Positions 15,582 to 24,068 of a stretch of DNA of 64,000 nt are shown piece after piece. The notes beneath the pieces were generated by a model, which was given only the letters and a program-made list of their open reading frames with translations, had not been told where the DNA came from and did no database searches. Within the stretch, counting starts at the first letter, position 1; each line of letters begins with the position of its first letter. The position numbers and the translations under genes were made by a program. This stretch comes from Halomonas alkalisoli (lineage in GTDB: Bacteria > Pseudomonadota > Gammaproteobacteria > Pseudomonadales > Halomonadaceae), in assembly GCF_021412585.1 (NCBI RefSeq), contig NZ_JAKCMI010000023.1, positions 1 to 64,000 of the forward strand. The letters run 5' to 3'.

Positions 15582-16706
15582 TTATAGCGCGGCACGGTAT
15601 ATCTCGAGCACGTCGCTGACGGCCATGTCGCGGGGATTGTTGTCCATCAACCGCCGGATGCCGTGTGCCTCCTCGGCCCAAGCAGGCAGGTCGTCCTCAC
15701 GGGCACCGTGCCTGGCAATCCGCATCTCGACCCCGAGATCTCGGCAGAAGGCGTGGGCGGAGGCGAACAGCGACTCGGGCGAGTCGTCGAAATCAAGCCC
15801 CAACGCCTTGGCGATTTCGCGGCTCTTCTCGAGTCGCACCGGCGCATTATAGGCAAGCACGTGCGGGAAGGTGATCGCATTCGACAATCCATGCGGCAGG
15901 CTGAGTCGTGTGCCGAGGGGATAGGCGAGTGCGTGGCCGGCGGCGGTATTCACCGGGCCGAGGCAGATCCCGCCATAATACGATGCGAGGATCATGCCGG
16001 CGCGCGCCTCGGTATCCTGACCATCGGCGACGGCACGGGGCAGGTACTTGCCGATCAGGGACATGCCCATCCGCGCATAGCCGTCGATCAGGTCGTGCGC
16101 CTTGATGTTGGTGAATGCTTCGACACAATGCGCCATCGCATCGATGCCGTTCGCAGCGGTCACGGCGGGCGGTACAGAGTAGGTCAGCACGGGATCGAGT
16201 ACGGCGAAGTCCGCCAGCAGGAACGGGCTTTCCACCGCGATCTTCGATTTTGTCTCAGGGTCCGTGACCAGGGCGCGAATACCTGCCTCGGATCCGGTGC
16301 CGGCCGTCGTGGCAACCTGGGCGAGGGGGGTACGACGGCCCTGCACGCGGTTCGGTCCGGCGACGTCTTCGAGCGTCTGTTCTCCGTCCCAGAGTGCGGC
16401 GACCAGTTTGGCGATGTCCATCACCGACCCGCCACCGAGGCCCACGACCAGATCGGGTTGGCATTCGCGGGCGACAGCTATCGCCCGTTCGAGTGCCGTG
16501 GTGTCGGGCTCAGGCGGAATGTCGGCGAAGACGGTGACCTTCCCCGGTAACTGGAGGGTGTCGACATAGCCCGCCGTGTGTTCACCAGCGATGACCAGCG
16601 GTCGGCGGGCGTTTGTTGCCCACGCCCCCAAGCGAGCGGCGGCGCCAGCCCCGACTTCCAGCTGCTTGGGTTGATGGATGGTGATCGGGTTGTCGATTGT
16701 GCTCAT
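15582..16706 (-). CDS. Iron-containing alcohol dehydrogenase (group III)
   Basis: The protein (374 residues) is an NAD(P)-dependent dehydrogenase/reductase. GGGSVMD at residues 91-97 binds the nucleotide. Metal ligands are in NGIDAMAHCVEAF near 190 and GHALAYPLGTRLSLPHG near 265. TTAGTGSE is the usual family motif. Related proteins include maleylacetate reductases and hydroxyacid-oxoacid transhydrogenases, so the substrate cannot be fixed. Its start overlaps the stop of the DapA-family gene by 4 nt (ATGA). It probably oxidises or reduces an intermediate between the lyase and the kinase/PdxA2 steps; that order is inferred. Confidence 0.87.
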   Translation of the reverse strand: MSTIDNPITIHQPKQLEVGAGAAARLGAWATNARRPLVIAGEHTAGYVDTLQLPGKVTVFADIPPEPDTTALERAIAVARECQPDLVVGLGGGSVMDIAKLVAALWDGEQTLEDVAGPNRVQGRRTPLAQVATTAGTGSEAGIRALVTDPETKSKIAVESPFLLADFAVLDPVLTYSVPPAVTAANGIDAMAHCVEAFTNIKAHDLIDGYARMGMSLIGKYLPRAVADGQDTEARAGMILASYYGGICLGPVNTAAGHALAYPLGTRLSLPHGLSNAITFPHVLAYNAPVRLEKSREIAKALGLDFDDSPESLFASAHAFCRDLGVEMRIARHGAREDDLPAWAEEAHGIRRLMDNNPRDMAVSDVLEIYRAAL

Positions 16707-17626
16707 GCTTTCGCCCCCTGCTCGAGATGTTCCATCTGCGCCCAGACCGACGCACGGGCTTCGTCGTCAAGTTCCACGAACGGTGGGCGGACACGGGTCC
16801 AGCCGTTCCAGCCCCGGCGACGGGCAAGCATCGTCTTGACGGTCGGCAGCTGAACGTAGGCGTTGGTCAGTTCGCGCCAGGCGTTGATGCGCGCTTGCGC
16901 CGCCGCGACCTCGGCTTCTCGTGCGGGATCCTCCCACCCATCGAAGACGATCCTCAGGTCCGACGCGACCAGGTTCGAGCTGGCTGTGATGCAACCGGCG
17001 CCTCCCGATTGCAGCAAGGGCAGCATCAACGGGTCGGCCCCGGCCATCACGGCACAGTCCGGACACTCGGCGATGGTGCGGCGCATGTTGTCGAGGTCGC
17101 CGGAGCTATCCTTCACCCCGACCACGATTCCCGGGTAGGCGGCTTGCAGGCGAGCGATGAGCTGCTGCGAGATCGGAACTCCCGACATCTGGGGAATGTG
17201 ATAGAGAATCACCCGCAGCCGGTCGTCGGCGACCCGTTCGATGGTCTCGGCATAGGCGCGGAAGAGCCCTTCGTCGCTGGCCCCCTTGTAATAGAAGGGC
17301 GGCAACAGCACGACTGCCCGCACGCCGGCTTGGACCGCGTGCCGGGTCAGCGCCACGCTGTCCGTCACACTGGTCTGTGCAGTCCCGGGAAGCAGCCGCA
17401 GTGGGGCGATGCCCGCCTCGATGACACGGTCCAGAAGCTCCTGCCGCTCCTCGAGGCCCAAGGAATTCGCTTCGCCGGTCGTGCCGAGGAGAGCGATACC
17501 GTCGCAGCCCTCCTTGATCAGGGCGTGGCAGTGCTGAGCGAAGGCGACGTGATCCGGGCTGCCGTCCTCGACGAAGGGGGTCGCGGCGGCACAGAACACG
17601 CCGCTGAAGTCGTGAGCTGTCATCAT
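16703..17626 (-). CDS. Dihydrodipicolinate synthase/N-acetylneuraminate lyase family aldolase
   Basis: The protein (307 residues) is a class I Schiff-base aldolase or dehydratase. GTTGE at residues 48-52 binds the 2-oxoacid carboxylate. Tyr142 in [11 protein letters not shown] and Lys172 in GVKDSSGD are the catalytic pair. The YHIP-x-x-SGV form is seen in catabolic members of the superfamily rather than in lysine-biosynthetic DapA. Coupling by ATGA overlaps to PdxA2 upstream and Fe-ADH downstream makes a 2-keto-3-deoxy acid a likely substrate or product. The specific sugar is unknown. Confidence 0.88.
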   Translation of the reverse strand: MMTAHDFSGVFCAAATPFVEDGSPDHVAFAQHCHALIKEGCDGIALLGTTGEANSLGLEERQELLDRVIEAGIAPLRLLPGTAQTSVTDSVALTRHAVQAGVRAVVLLPPFYYKGASDEGLFRAYAETIERVADDRLRVILYHIPQMSGVPISQQLIARLQAAYPGIVVGVKDSSGDLDNMRRTIAECPDCAVMAGADPLMLPLLQSGGAGCITASSNLVASDLRIVFDGWEDPAREAEVAAAQARINAWRELTNAYVQLPTVKTMLARRRGWNGWTRVRPPFVELDDEARASVWAQMEHLEQGAKA

Positions 17627-18573
17627 GCGCCCCTGCCTGCCGCCAGTTTTCGCGCATAGGCGATGGCAGCGTTCAAGTTGGTGTGGTTGGCCTTGCCGGT
17701 ACCGGCGATATCGAAGGCGGTGCCGTGATCGACTGAAGTGCGGTCGATCGGCAGTCCCACCGAGACGTTCACTGTCGTGTCGAATGCCACGAGCTTGATG
17801 GGAATATGCCCCTGATCGTGGTACTGGGCGATCACCAGATCGAAGCCGCCCTGATAGGCGCGGTAGTAGACCGTGTCGGCCGAGATGGGGCCCTCGACGT
17901 TCATTCCCTCATCCTGCGCCATCGTGACGGCTGGCCTGATCTGCTCCATGTCCTCATTGCCGAACAGGCCGTTTTCTCCGCAGTGCGGGTTGAGCCCTGC
18001 GACGGCAATACGGGGATTCTCGACGCCGATACGCCGCATATGCTCGTAGCCCGCGCGGATCGTCGCCAGCACTCGCTCGGGCGTGACGCGCCCGATGGCA
18101 TCCTTGAGCGAGACATGGGTGGAGACGTGGATCACTTCCAGCCGTTCGGAAGCCAGCAGCATGTAGGCCGCATCCGATCCCGTCAGGTCACGCAGCATGC
18201 CGGTGTGGCCATCGTAATGGTGGCCGGCGGCGTTCAGCGACTCCTTGTTGATGGGAGCCGTGACGATGCAGCCGATCGTTCCGGCCTCGGCCGCGCGTAC
18301 CGCCGCCTCGATGAAGCGGAAGGCGGCGTCGCCGGCCGCGTGGTCGAGTCGCCCCCAGGGCAAGGGGGCGCCCGGCACCTCGATATCCTCGACCAGGCCA
18401 GCGAAGTCGAGCGAGGTGCCGACCACCTTCTGGGCCGCCTCGAGCGTTGCCAGGTTGCCGAAGACGCGCGTTTTCGCTCGCTGTTCAGGTGTCATCTCGG
18501 CCAGTGCCTTGACCGTGATCTCGGGACCGATCCCGACCGGGTCGCCCATCGTGATGCCGATGATGTCGTTCAT
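17623..18573 (-). CDS. pdxA2: 4-phospho-D-threonate/erythronate dehydrogenase-type PdxA2
   Basis: The protein (316 residues) belongs to the PdxA family of NAD+-dependent oxidative decarboxylases. Family signatures are the N-terminal [28 protein letters not shown] with a metal-binding His, [10 protein letters not shown], and [20 protein letters not shown]. Its operon partner is a DUF1537 kinase, not pyridoxal biosynthesis genes. The PdxA2 subfamily converts 4-phospho-D-threonate or -erythronate to dihydroxyacetone phosphate, CO2 and NADH. The ATG at 18573 overlaps the stop of the sialidase-like gene (ATGA); the frame opens further upstream but without family sequence. Confidence 0.88.
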   Translation of the reverse strand: MNDIIGITMGDPVGIGPEITVKALAEMTPEQRAKTRVFGNLATLEAAQKVVGTSLDFAGLVEDIEVPGAPLPWGRLDHAAGDAAFRFIEAAVRAAEAGTIGCIVTAPINKESLNAAGHHYDGHTGMLRDLTGSDAAYMLLASERLEVIHVSTHVSLKDAIGRVTPERVLATIRAGYEHMRRIGVENPRIAVAGLNPHCGENGLFGNEDMEQIRPAVTMAQDEGMNVEGPISADTVYYRAYQGGFDLVIAQYHDQGHIPIKLVAFDTTVNVSVGLPIDRTSVDHGTAFDIAGTGKANHTNLNAAIAYARKLAAGRGA

Positions 18574-19751
18574 GCGGTTGCTCCGTCGATCCAATCGAGG
18601 CTGAGCCGAACGTGTTTGATGGCTCGCCGATAGAGGGTGTAGGCGATGTCCACCTGCCCGTCGGCTCGCTGCAGGATGACAGGGTAGGAGAGCTCCTTGT
18701 TGCGGCCGTCCACCGAGTTGTTGGAAAGACAGGTACCCGGGGCGTCCTCGATGACGATTCGGTGCGGGAAAGTGCAACCATCGTCTTGGGAAAGACACAG
18801 GGTCAGCGGTGCACGCGGTACGCCCCAGATTGGCTGGCAACCTCCCGACGCATCGGGCCGGTCATCATCTTCACCCAACTCGTCGTAGAGGGAGGTGCGC
18901 CGGTCCTGGGACATCGCCGCCGAGACCGGATTGCAGACCATGGCGATTCGCCCATCGGCCAGTCGCGTCACGCCGATCGAGGAGTTGTTGTTCGGCACGT
19001 CGGTGGGGGCGGGGGGCGTCCAGGTATGGCCGCCGTCGAGGCTTTCCGAGCGGTGCACGAAATCGGCTTGACGCCGACGATAGAAGGCCACCTGGCGGTC
19101 TTCCTCGAGGGGTACGGGGGACATGTGAACCGCACCTAGCGAGTCCGGCACGTCCTGGACCGTCCAGGTTTCGCCTCGATCGGTCGATACCGCCATCGCG
19201 GCCGTGTCGTGGCTGCCATTCCAGCGCTGTCCCGGGCGTGGGTTGCAACGAAACAGCGGCAGCATCCAGGCGCCATCGCCTCGGATGCGCAGGGGGGCGC
19301 GGATAAAGGTCCCATCCGGCAAGCCGATGTCGCGGCATGGGCCACTGGCTACATGGTCACCATTCAACTCGAGTCGGCGCATCATGACCCTTGCCTCGTC
19401 CTGGTTGCCGGCGGGCTGGGCCGTATTGAACAGGATCGTCTCGCCCTCGGGCGACGTGAAGATCACCGGGTTTTGCTCGGACCGGGCTGGGTCGTCGGTC
19501 AGGCATTGCGCAGGCCCCCAGGCATCGGCGCCCGGTGCCAGTACCGAGGCGTGGATCGAGATGTCCGACTTGCCTTCGAGGGTTCCGCCGAACCACGCGC
19601 AGAGCAGTGCGCCATCGGGAAGAACGGAAAGAAAAGCGGCATGATTCTGCACCGCCAATGAGGGCAGGATCGCCTCCGACCCGCCGGAGCGCGAGACCAG
19701 CGTTCCGTCCATACGGGCTGCGATTTCGTCAGGTGTCATTCGAGCATTCAC
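18570..19751 (-). CDS. Sialidase-like six-bladed propeller protein without signal peptide
   Basis: The protein has 393 residues. Asp-box repeats ([24 protein letters not shown]) and [26 protein letters not shown] match the BNR_2/exo-sialidase-like family found in bacterial catabolic clusters. No N-terminal signal peptide is visible ([18 protein letters not shown]), so it should act in the cytoplasm, unlike classical exported sialidases. It heads the minus-strand operon and is coupled to pdxA2 by ATGA. It may hydrolyse a glycoside or open an anhydro or unsaturated sugar acid brought in by the TRAP system. The substrate is unknown, and sialic acid is not supported by any NanE/NanK-type neighbour. 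Confidence 0.75.
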   Translation of the reverse strand: MNARMTPDEIAARMDGTLVSRSGGSEAILPSLAVQNHAAFLSVLPDGALLCAWFGGTLEGKSDISIHASVLAPGADAWGPAQCLTDDPARSEQNPVIFTSPEGETILFNTAQPAGNQDEARVMMRRLELNGDHVASGPCRDIGLPDGTFIRAPLRIRGDGAWMLPLFRCNPRPGQRWNGSHDTAAMAVSTDRGETWTVQDVPDSLGAVHMSPVPLEEDRQVAFYRRRQADFVHRSESLDGGHTWTPPAPTDVPNNNSSIGVTRLADGRIAMVCNPVSAAMSQDRRTSLYDELGEDDDRPDASGGCQPIWGVPRAPLTLCLSQDDGCTFPHRIVIEDAPGTCLSNNSVDGRNKELSYPVILQRADGQVDIAYTLYRRAIKHVRLSLDWIDGATA

Positions 19752-20160
19752 TCCTAAGTGTCATTGGGGCGCTCACGCTGCCCCGGTGACGGTGAGCATC
19801 GTCACTGGCAAAGATGTTGTCAAGTTAGCAGTCGCAATATTGAAGGTTAGACCAAAGGATAATGTGTAAATTAATTGCTTTTAAATCAATAATTTACTTT
19901 AGGCAAATCATGATGGATAGGTTTGTTTGATTTCTTAAATTGACAACATTGTGAGCTGAAGCCATTGTTCAGGTGTACGGCACACCGAGGAGGGGCTATG
20001 ACACCGATATGCTTGGATGTGGTTTGGCAGGGACAACACGGCACCAGCTTGGTTGCCGATACAATGTCTCTCTTGGCGCCCAGATGATGACCCGCTGCTA
20101 CTATCATTACAGAAGAGTGGTTTGAAGCTTTACTTCTTATATTGAAAAGGAGAGTAACAA
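19752..20160. promoter_or_regulatory. 409-bp divergent control region with inverted TTGTCAA sites
   Basis: This gap separates the minus-strand catabolic operon from the plus-strand TRAP operon. ATGTTGTCAA (19814-19823) and its exact inverse TTGACAACAT (19940-19949) lie 116 bp apart. They flank an AT-rich segment that probably carries both promoters. TTGACA at 19940 could also be a -35 element. FCD-type GntR proteins often bind TTGT/ACAA half-sites, so these are candidate operators for the regulator at 13590. The right part (19965-20100) returns to host-like GC and holds a 29-codon ORF. The final 50 bp are AT-rich with an AAGGAGAG ribosome site for dctP. Confidence 0.5.
19998..20087 (+). CDS. 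Possible 29-residue leader peptide upstream of dctP
   Basis: ATG 19998 is preceded by GAGGAGGGG and runs 29 codons to TGA 20085-20087. The peptide starts MTPICLDVVWQGQ and has no recognised family. It lies 73 bp upstream of dctP in a short GC-rich patch, with a small GGTGT/ACACC hairpin just before its ribosome site. It may be a real leader or a chance frame. Confidence 0.28.
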   Translation: MTPICLDVVWQGQHGTSLVADTMSLLAPR

Positions 20161-21186
20161 ATGATCTTAAAAAAGACTGCTTTGAAAAAATCGTCGCTTC
20201 TATTGTTGTCAGGGATGCTGCTCCCCTTTGCCAGTGGCTTCTCCAATGATGGCTCTGCGCAAGCTTCAGAAAACGCTGAAACAGTGAAGCTGGTAGCTGC
20301 GACCATCAACCCAAGAGGCTCATTGCTGGCTGACGCGCTCATAGCCTTCGGGGATGAAATTGAAAACCAGAGTGACGGAACGATTGAAGTAAACGTTCGC
20401 ACTGACGGCATTCTTGGCAGTGCATCCAGCCAATACCAATCCGTTATCTCTGGTGACATTGACATGATTTACTCAGATTCGGGTTGGTTTGCAGAACAAC
20501 ACCCGGTATTTGAGGTGTTAAGCTCGCATTATCTCTTCAAGGACAGAGAGCACTTTGAATCTATCGTGAATACAGAAGGGAAGCTCTCTTATTTTGAAGA
20601 TTTGCTGGTAGAGCGTCCTGGTTTAAAAACAGTGATGTATGCGGGCGGGCTGGAAAGGAATATCATCAGCACTTTTCCGATTAACGGTGTTGAAGATTTG
20701 CAAGGAAGAACAATGCGGAGTGGTACAGGGGCTACTGAGTTGGAATGGTGGCGAAACCTGGGTGCAAATCCAACCAATATTGATTTTAATGAAGTGTACT
20801 CTGCTCTACAAACAGGCGTAGTAGAGGGCTCGCAAAATAGTTTGGACGCTATGATTCAACAGCGCTTCGGGGAAGTTGCGAAACACGTAGCTAGAACACA
20901 ACATAGCCTAACCCTGGGTTTTGTGGTCATGAATAATGAACGATATGAGTCATTATCAGATGAACAAAAAGAAGCAATACAGAGAGCGGCGGATATTGTG
21001 CAGCCTGAATATATCAGCAGGGCGTTTGAGCAAGCCAAAGAAGATATGGAAACATTGGAAAATGAATTTGGCGTAACCTTTACCAATCCAGAGCGTGAAG
21101 GATTCGTTGAAAGATCACGCCTCCAATTGGATGAATTAGCTGCGAGATATGATGTGGAAGACATCGTAGAGGAAACCTTCAACTGA
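20161..21186 (+). CDS. dctP: TRAP transporter substrate-binding protein (DctP family), AT-rich island
   Basis: The protein (341 residues) is the periplasmic solute receptor of a TRAP importer. A signal peptide precedes ETVKLVAATINPRGSLLADAL. Family motifs are GRTMRSGTGATELEWW, whose Arg typically salt-bridges the ligand carboxylate, and EVYSALQTGVVEGSQNSLDAM. AAGGAGAG lies upstream of ATG 20161. Codon use is AT-rich (many AAA, GAA, TTA), unlike the neighbouring minus-strand operon. It is followed by an intercistronic hairpin that may lower expression of the membrane subunits. The ligand is probably an organic or sugar acid handled by the divergent operon. Confidence 0.92.
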   Translation: MILKKTALKKSSLLLLSGMLLPFASGFSNDGSAQASENAETVKLVAATINPRGSLLADALIAFGDEIENQSDGTIEVNVRTDGILGSASSQYQSVISGDIDMIYSDSGWFAEQHPVFEVLSSHYLFKDREHFESIVNTEGKLSYFEDLLVERPGLKTVMYAGGLERNIISTFPINGVEDLQGRTMRSGTGATELEWWRNLGANPTNIDFNEVYSALQTGVVEGSQNSLDAMIQQRFGEVAKHVARTQHSLTLGFVVMNNERYESLSDEQKEAIQRAADIVQPEYISRAFEQAKEDMETLENEFGVTFTNPEREGFVERSRLQLDELAARYDVEDIVEETFN

Positions 21187-21194
21187 AGATCTGT

Positions 21195-21237
21195 TTGAAC
21201 TGCCCCTGATACTTATGGGGCGGTTCAAACCCTTTTT
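21195..21237 (+). terminator. Attenuator-like hairpin between dctP and dctQ
   Basis: Arms 21195-21206 and 21217-21228 form a 12-bp stem (one T-G wobble) around a 10-nt loop. TTTTT follows at 21233-21237. This partial terminator would let the binding protein be made in excess over the membrane subunits, a common arrangement in TRAP and ABC operons. Confidence 0.65.
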
Positions 21238-21248
21238 GGGGTTGTAAT

Positions 21249-21761
21249 ATGTTGTATAGAAAACTCAATTGTGCAATATTCAGTGTGGTAGGATTGGTTA
21301 GCATATTCATGCTGGTACTGATTTCTATAACTTTGTTTGCTGGTGTGCTCACGAGATATGTTTTTTCTTACTCTGTTCCAGAGCTGGAGGTTTTAAGAAA
21401 GTTCTCCTTGCTGTGGCTTGTTTTTCTAGGGTCCGCCTTGGCTGTAAAAGAGAAAGCTCATTTGGAAATTGATATTTTCTCGGAGTACTTGAGCGAAACT
21501 GGCCTCAAGGTAAAAAACATCATTGTCTATTTGCTTTCTCTTTTCGGGATGATCATTCTGTTGTTTATAGGGATCGCTGCATACCGAGCAGGTCTGATGC
21601 GAACAGAGCTAGTACCGATTCGGTTCCTCCCTTCACAACCTTCGCTAATCTACTATTATTCCGCATTTCTCGTGGGCTCGGTATTCATGATTTACTTCCA
21701 CCTGCTCAACGCCAAGTATTTGTTCACTAGAAAAAACGAAGAAGAGGTGGATGAAGAATGA
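21249..21761 (+). CDS. dctQ: TRAP transporter small permease (DctQ family)
   Basis: The protein has 170 residues with four predicted transmembrane helices, beginning FSVVGLVSIFMLVLISITLFAG. The family motif around LEVLRKFSLLWLVFLGSALAVKEKAHLEID is present in recognisable form. It is the small membrane subunit that joins DctM. The stop overlaps the dctM start by 4 nt (ATGA). GC content is low, like dctP. The ribosome site is weak (GGGG). Confidence 0.9.
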   Translation: MLYRKLNCAIFSVVGLVSIFMLVLISITLFAGVLTRYVFSYSVPELEVLRKFSLLWLVFLGSALAVKEKAHLEIDIFSEYLSETGLKVKNIIVYLLSLFGMIILLFIGIAAYRAGLMRTELVPIRFLPSQPSLIYYYSAFLVGSVFMIYFHLLNAKYLFTRKNEEEVDEE

Positions 21762-23059
21762 TTCTGCTGGCCGTTATTTCTATTTTTCTTGTTTGTCTGT
21801 TAATTGGCGTTCCTGTTGCGTTCAGTATTATTATTGCTTCAGTGGTTCCGATTCTGTTCGAGCCGCTAGTGAGTTTGACGCAAGCTAGTTCTATCATGAT
21901 TGAATCGTTCTCCAGTTTTACGCTGTTGGCGATTCCATTGTTTATTTTTGCCGGGGCGTTGCTTAATCTAACGAAAGTGACGGATGATTTGATCTATATT
22001 TCCAAGGCGCTGGTTGGTAATTTAAAGGGTAGTCTCGCCCACATCAACATTGTGACGAGTGTGTTCTTTGGTGCCATATCGGGCTCTTCTGTTGCAGACG
22101 TTGCATCTCTAGGGAGACTCTTGATCCCTGCGATGGTAAAGGCAGGCTACAGCAAAGAGTTTGCAGCAACTTTAACAGCGGCTTCCTCTACCATTGGATC
22201 CATTATTCCCCCAAGTATTCTGTTGATTGTATATGGGGCGTTATCTCAGACTTCTGTGGCTGCGCTATTTGTAGCGGGGATTATCCCGGGAATTTTGATC
22301 GGGCTAACCCAAATGATTTACGCTTACTATTATGCATCAAAAAACAATGTTGGGCCTGTTAGCAACGAACTCTTGGGATTAAGCGATGACGAGAAAGTCT
22401 CCAAGCGCGTCGCGTTAAAGAAAAGCATATTCCCTGTCAGCTTGTTTTTAGTTGTCATCGTGGGGATTATGGCGGGTATATTTACGGCAACAGAAGCAGC
22501 CGCTATCGCTGTCGTTTATGTGTTCTTGGTGGCCTTCTTTATCAAGAAGGAGAGGGGCTTCAAGAACTACATGGAAGTCACGCATAGAGCTGTAACAGAC
22601 TCGGCATCCATTTATATTCTGATAGCGGCGGCTGCCTTTTTGTCCTGGGTTCTTTCGTATTATCAAGCACTCGACCCAGTTGTTAATTTTATTGTTGGCA
22701 ATGACTTTAGCCCCTTTGCTTTCTTGCTTATATTAGTGTTGCTGTACTTTATTCTTGGCACTTTTATGGAGCCAAACTCAGCCATGCTCATTTTTGTTCC
22801 CCTGTCGGTTCCAGTGATACGAGGATTGGGAATTGACCCAGTGGTTGCAGGCATAGTCACCGTTATGGCTATTCGTCTTGGCACCGTGACGCCGCCATAT
22901 GGGTTATCTACGTTATTAGCTGCAAAGATAGCAGAGACGAATGTGATAAAAATGCTGCCTCATATACTAATGTTTGTAGTGATCTACTTCATGTCTATTT
23001 TAAGCATTATTGTATTTCCTCAAATTGTGACATTCATGCCGGATCTATTAATGCGATAG
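21758..23059 (+). CDS. dctM: TRAP transporter large permease (DctM family)
   Basis: The protein (433 residues) is the Na+-coupled transport subunit with about 12 helices. Family motifs are IPLFIFAGALLN, FGAISGSSVADVASLGRLLIPAM, SSTIGSIIPPSILLIVYGAL, FTATEAAAIAVVY and GTVTPPYGLSTLLAAK. Its start overlaps dctQ (ATGA). A 111-bp gap with a hairpin separates it from the SDR gene. Base composition matches dctPQ, indicating that the three arrived together. Confidence 0.93.
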   Translation: MILLAVISIFLVCLLIGVPVAFSIIIASVVPILFEPLVSLTQASSIMIESFSSFTLLAIPLFIFAGALLNLTKVTDDLIYISKALVGNLKGSLAHINIVTSVFFGAISGSSVADVASLGRLLIPAMVKAGYSKEFAATLTAASSTIGSIIPPSILLIVYGALSQTSVAALFVAGIIPGILIGLTQMIYAYYYASKNNVGPVSNELLGLSDDEKVSKRVALKKSIFPVSLFLVVIVGIMAGIFTATEAAAIAVVYVFLVAFFIKKERGFKNYMEVTHRAVTDSASIYILIAAAAFLSWVLSYYQALDPVVNFIVGNDFSPFAFLLILVLLYFILGTFMEPNSAMLIFVPLSVPVIRGLGIDPVVAGIVTVMAIRLGTVTPPYGLSTLLAAKIAETNVIKMLPHILMFVVIYFMSILSIIVFPQIVTFMPDLLMR

Positions 23060-23124
23060 GCTAGGGAGCTACTGAAATTCTTTGGCTGGGGTCATTTAAA
23101 AGACTATTAACAACTGATTTTGAT

Positions 23125-23152
23125 CAACCCATAGCCCCGGGATTATGGGTTG
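23125..23152 (+). promoter_or_regulatory. Hairpin upstream of the SDR gene
   Basis: CAACCCATA (23125-23133) pairs perfectly with TATGGGTTG (23144-23152) around a GC-rich 10-nt loop. It ends 8 nt before the ribosome site of the SDR gene and has no T-tract. It may set the dctM to SDR expression ratio. Confidence 0.4.
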
Positions 23153-23170
23153 GTTCCAGGGTGGAATAAT

Positions 23171-23917
23171 ATGCTTTTGACGGATAAGGTGGCAATCATA
23201 ACAGGTGCCAGTAGAGGGATAGGAAGAAGTATTGCCAAGACATTGGCTGGGAATGGAGCATCCCTCACTATCGTTGGGACAAACCTGGATCTTTTAAATG
23301 AAGTTTCCTGCGATGTGAAAGAGCTGGGAAGCGAATGCTTGATTTTCGCGGGGGATGTCACAAAGCCTGAAACTGCGGAAGCCGTTGCAGAAGAAACGAT
23401 GGACTGTTTTGGAAAAATTGACATTTTAGTAAATAACGCCGGCATTAATATGCGCAGCTCTACCTTGGATATGGATTTTCAGGATTGGTATCGTGTGCTC
23501 GATGTGAATTTGAATGGAAACTTGTATTTCAGTAAAGCGGTTTTACCTCATATGGTAGGGAGGCGTTGCGGAAAAATTGTTAACGTCAGCTCCTCCACGG
23601 CCAAATCCGGGCATAGAAATGCCGCCCCTTCATACGGGGCATCTAAAGCTGGTGTTGATTACTTGACAAGGCATCTTGCCCTGGAAATGGCCAAGTACAA
23701 TATCAATGTCAATGGCGTTAGCCCTGGCCCTGTCGAAACAGACATGATCAAACAGTGGAGCGAGGAATACTTCCAGAAAGTTGTTTCCAATGTTCCTTTG
23801 CAAAGATTAGGGACACCTCAAAACGTAGCAGATGCTGTGCTTTTTCTTGCATCCAGTATGGCTGATTTTATTACTGGTGAAATTATTAATGTTAATGGCG
23901 GAACTTATATAAACTGA
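23171..23917 (+). CDS. Short-chain dehydrogenase/reductase, TRAP-linked
   Basis: The protein (248 residues) is a classical SDR. TGASRGIGR binds the NAD(P), NNAGIN follows, and the catalytic set is Ser (NVSSSTAKSG), Tyr and Lys (SYGASKAGVDYLTRHLA). The C-terminus ITGEIINVNGGTYIN is typical of FabG-like enzymes. ATG 23171 gives the usual length; a TTG at 23150 is the alternative. It lies downstream of dctM with the same low GC, so it probably oxidises the imported sugar acid or polyol before the divergent operon acts on it. The substrate is unknown. Confidence 0.88.
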   Translation: MLLTDKVAIITGASRGIGRSIAKTLAGNGASLTIVGTNLDLLNEVSCDVKELGSECLIFAGDVTKPETAEAVAEETMDCFGKIDILVNNAGINMRSSTLDMDFQDWYRVLDVNLNGNLYFSKAVLPHMVGRRCGKIVNVSSSTAKSGHRNAAPSYGASKAGVDYLTRHLALEMAKYNINVNGVSPGPVETDMIKQWSEEYFQKVVSNVPLQRLGTPQNVADAVLFLASSMADFITGEIINVNGGTYIN

Positions 23918-23962
23918 GGCTTTTGGGAACGTCTTTATACTGAGCTGCTGACGTTCGATAGC

Positions 23963-24028
23963 ATCTCTCCGAATCGACCACTAGCCATCAGAGGCTGGGT
24001 TTGTGACCGGTTAGGAGAGATGGCTAGT
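23963..24028. repeat. Interleaved inverted repeats at the right edge of the AT-rich segment
   Basis: ATCTCTCC (23963-23970) is complementary to GGAGAGAT (24014-24021), and ACTAGCCATC (23980-23989) to GATGGCTAGT (24019-24028). The pairs are interleaved, and their right arms overlap by 3 nt, so the two stems compete or form a pseudoknot-like fold. They lie in the 151-bp gap between the convergent SDR and cytochrome c genes and may act as a terminator or mark an insertion boundary. Confidence 0.5.
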
Positions 24029-24068
24029 CATTGTCTGACCATCGATCGCAGACACTTTTCGGAGAAGC

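Noticed and set aside
15397-15681. Upstream extension of the DUF1537 kinase frame
   Set aside because: The added residues have no family character and overlap the Fe-ADH gene; the standard N-terminus begins at about 15387-15396.
18570-19751. Assigning the sialidase-like gene to sialic-acid catabolism
   Set aside because: There are no NanE, NanK or NagA/NagB-type neighbours and no signal peptide, and the associated enzymes fit acid-sugar metabolism better.
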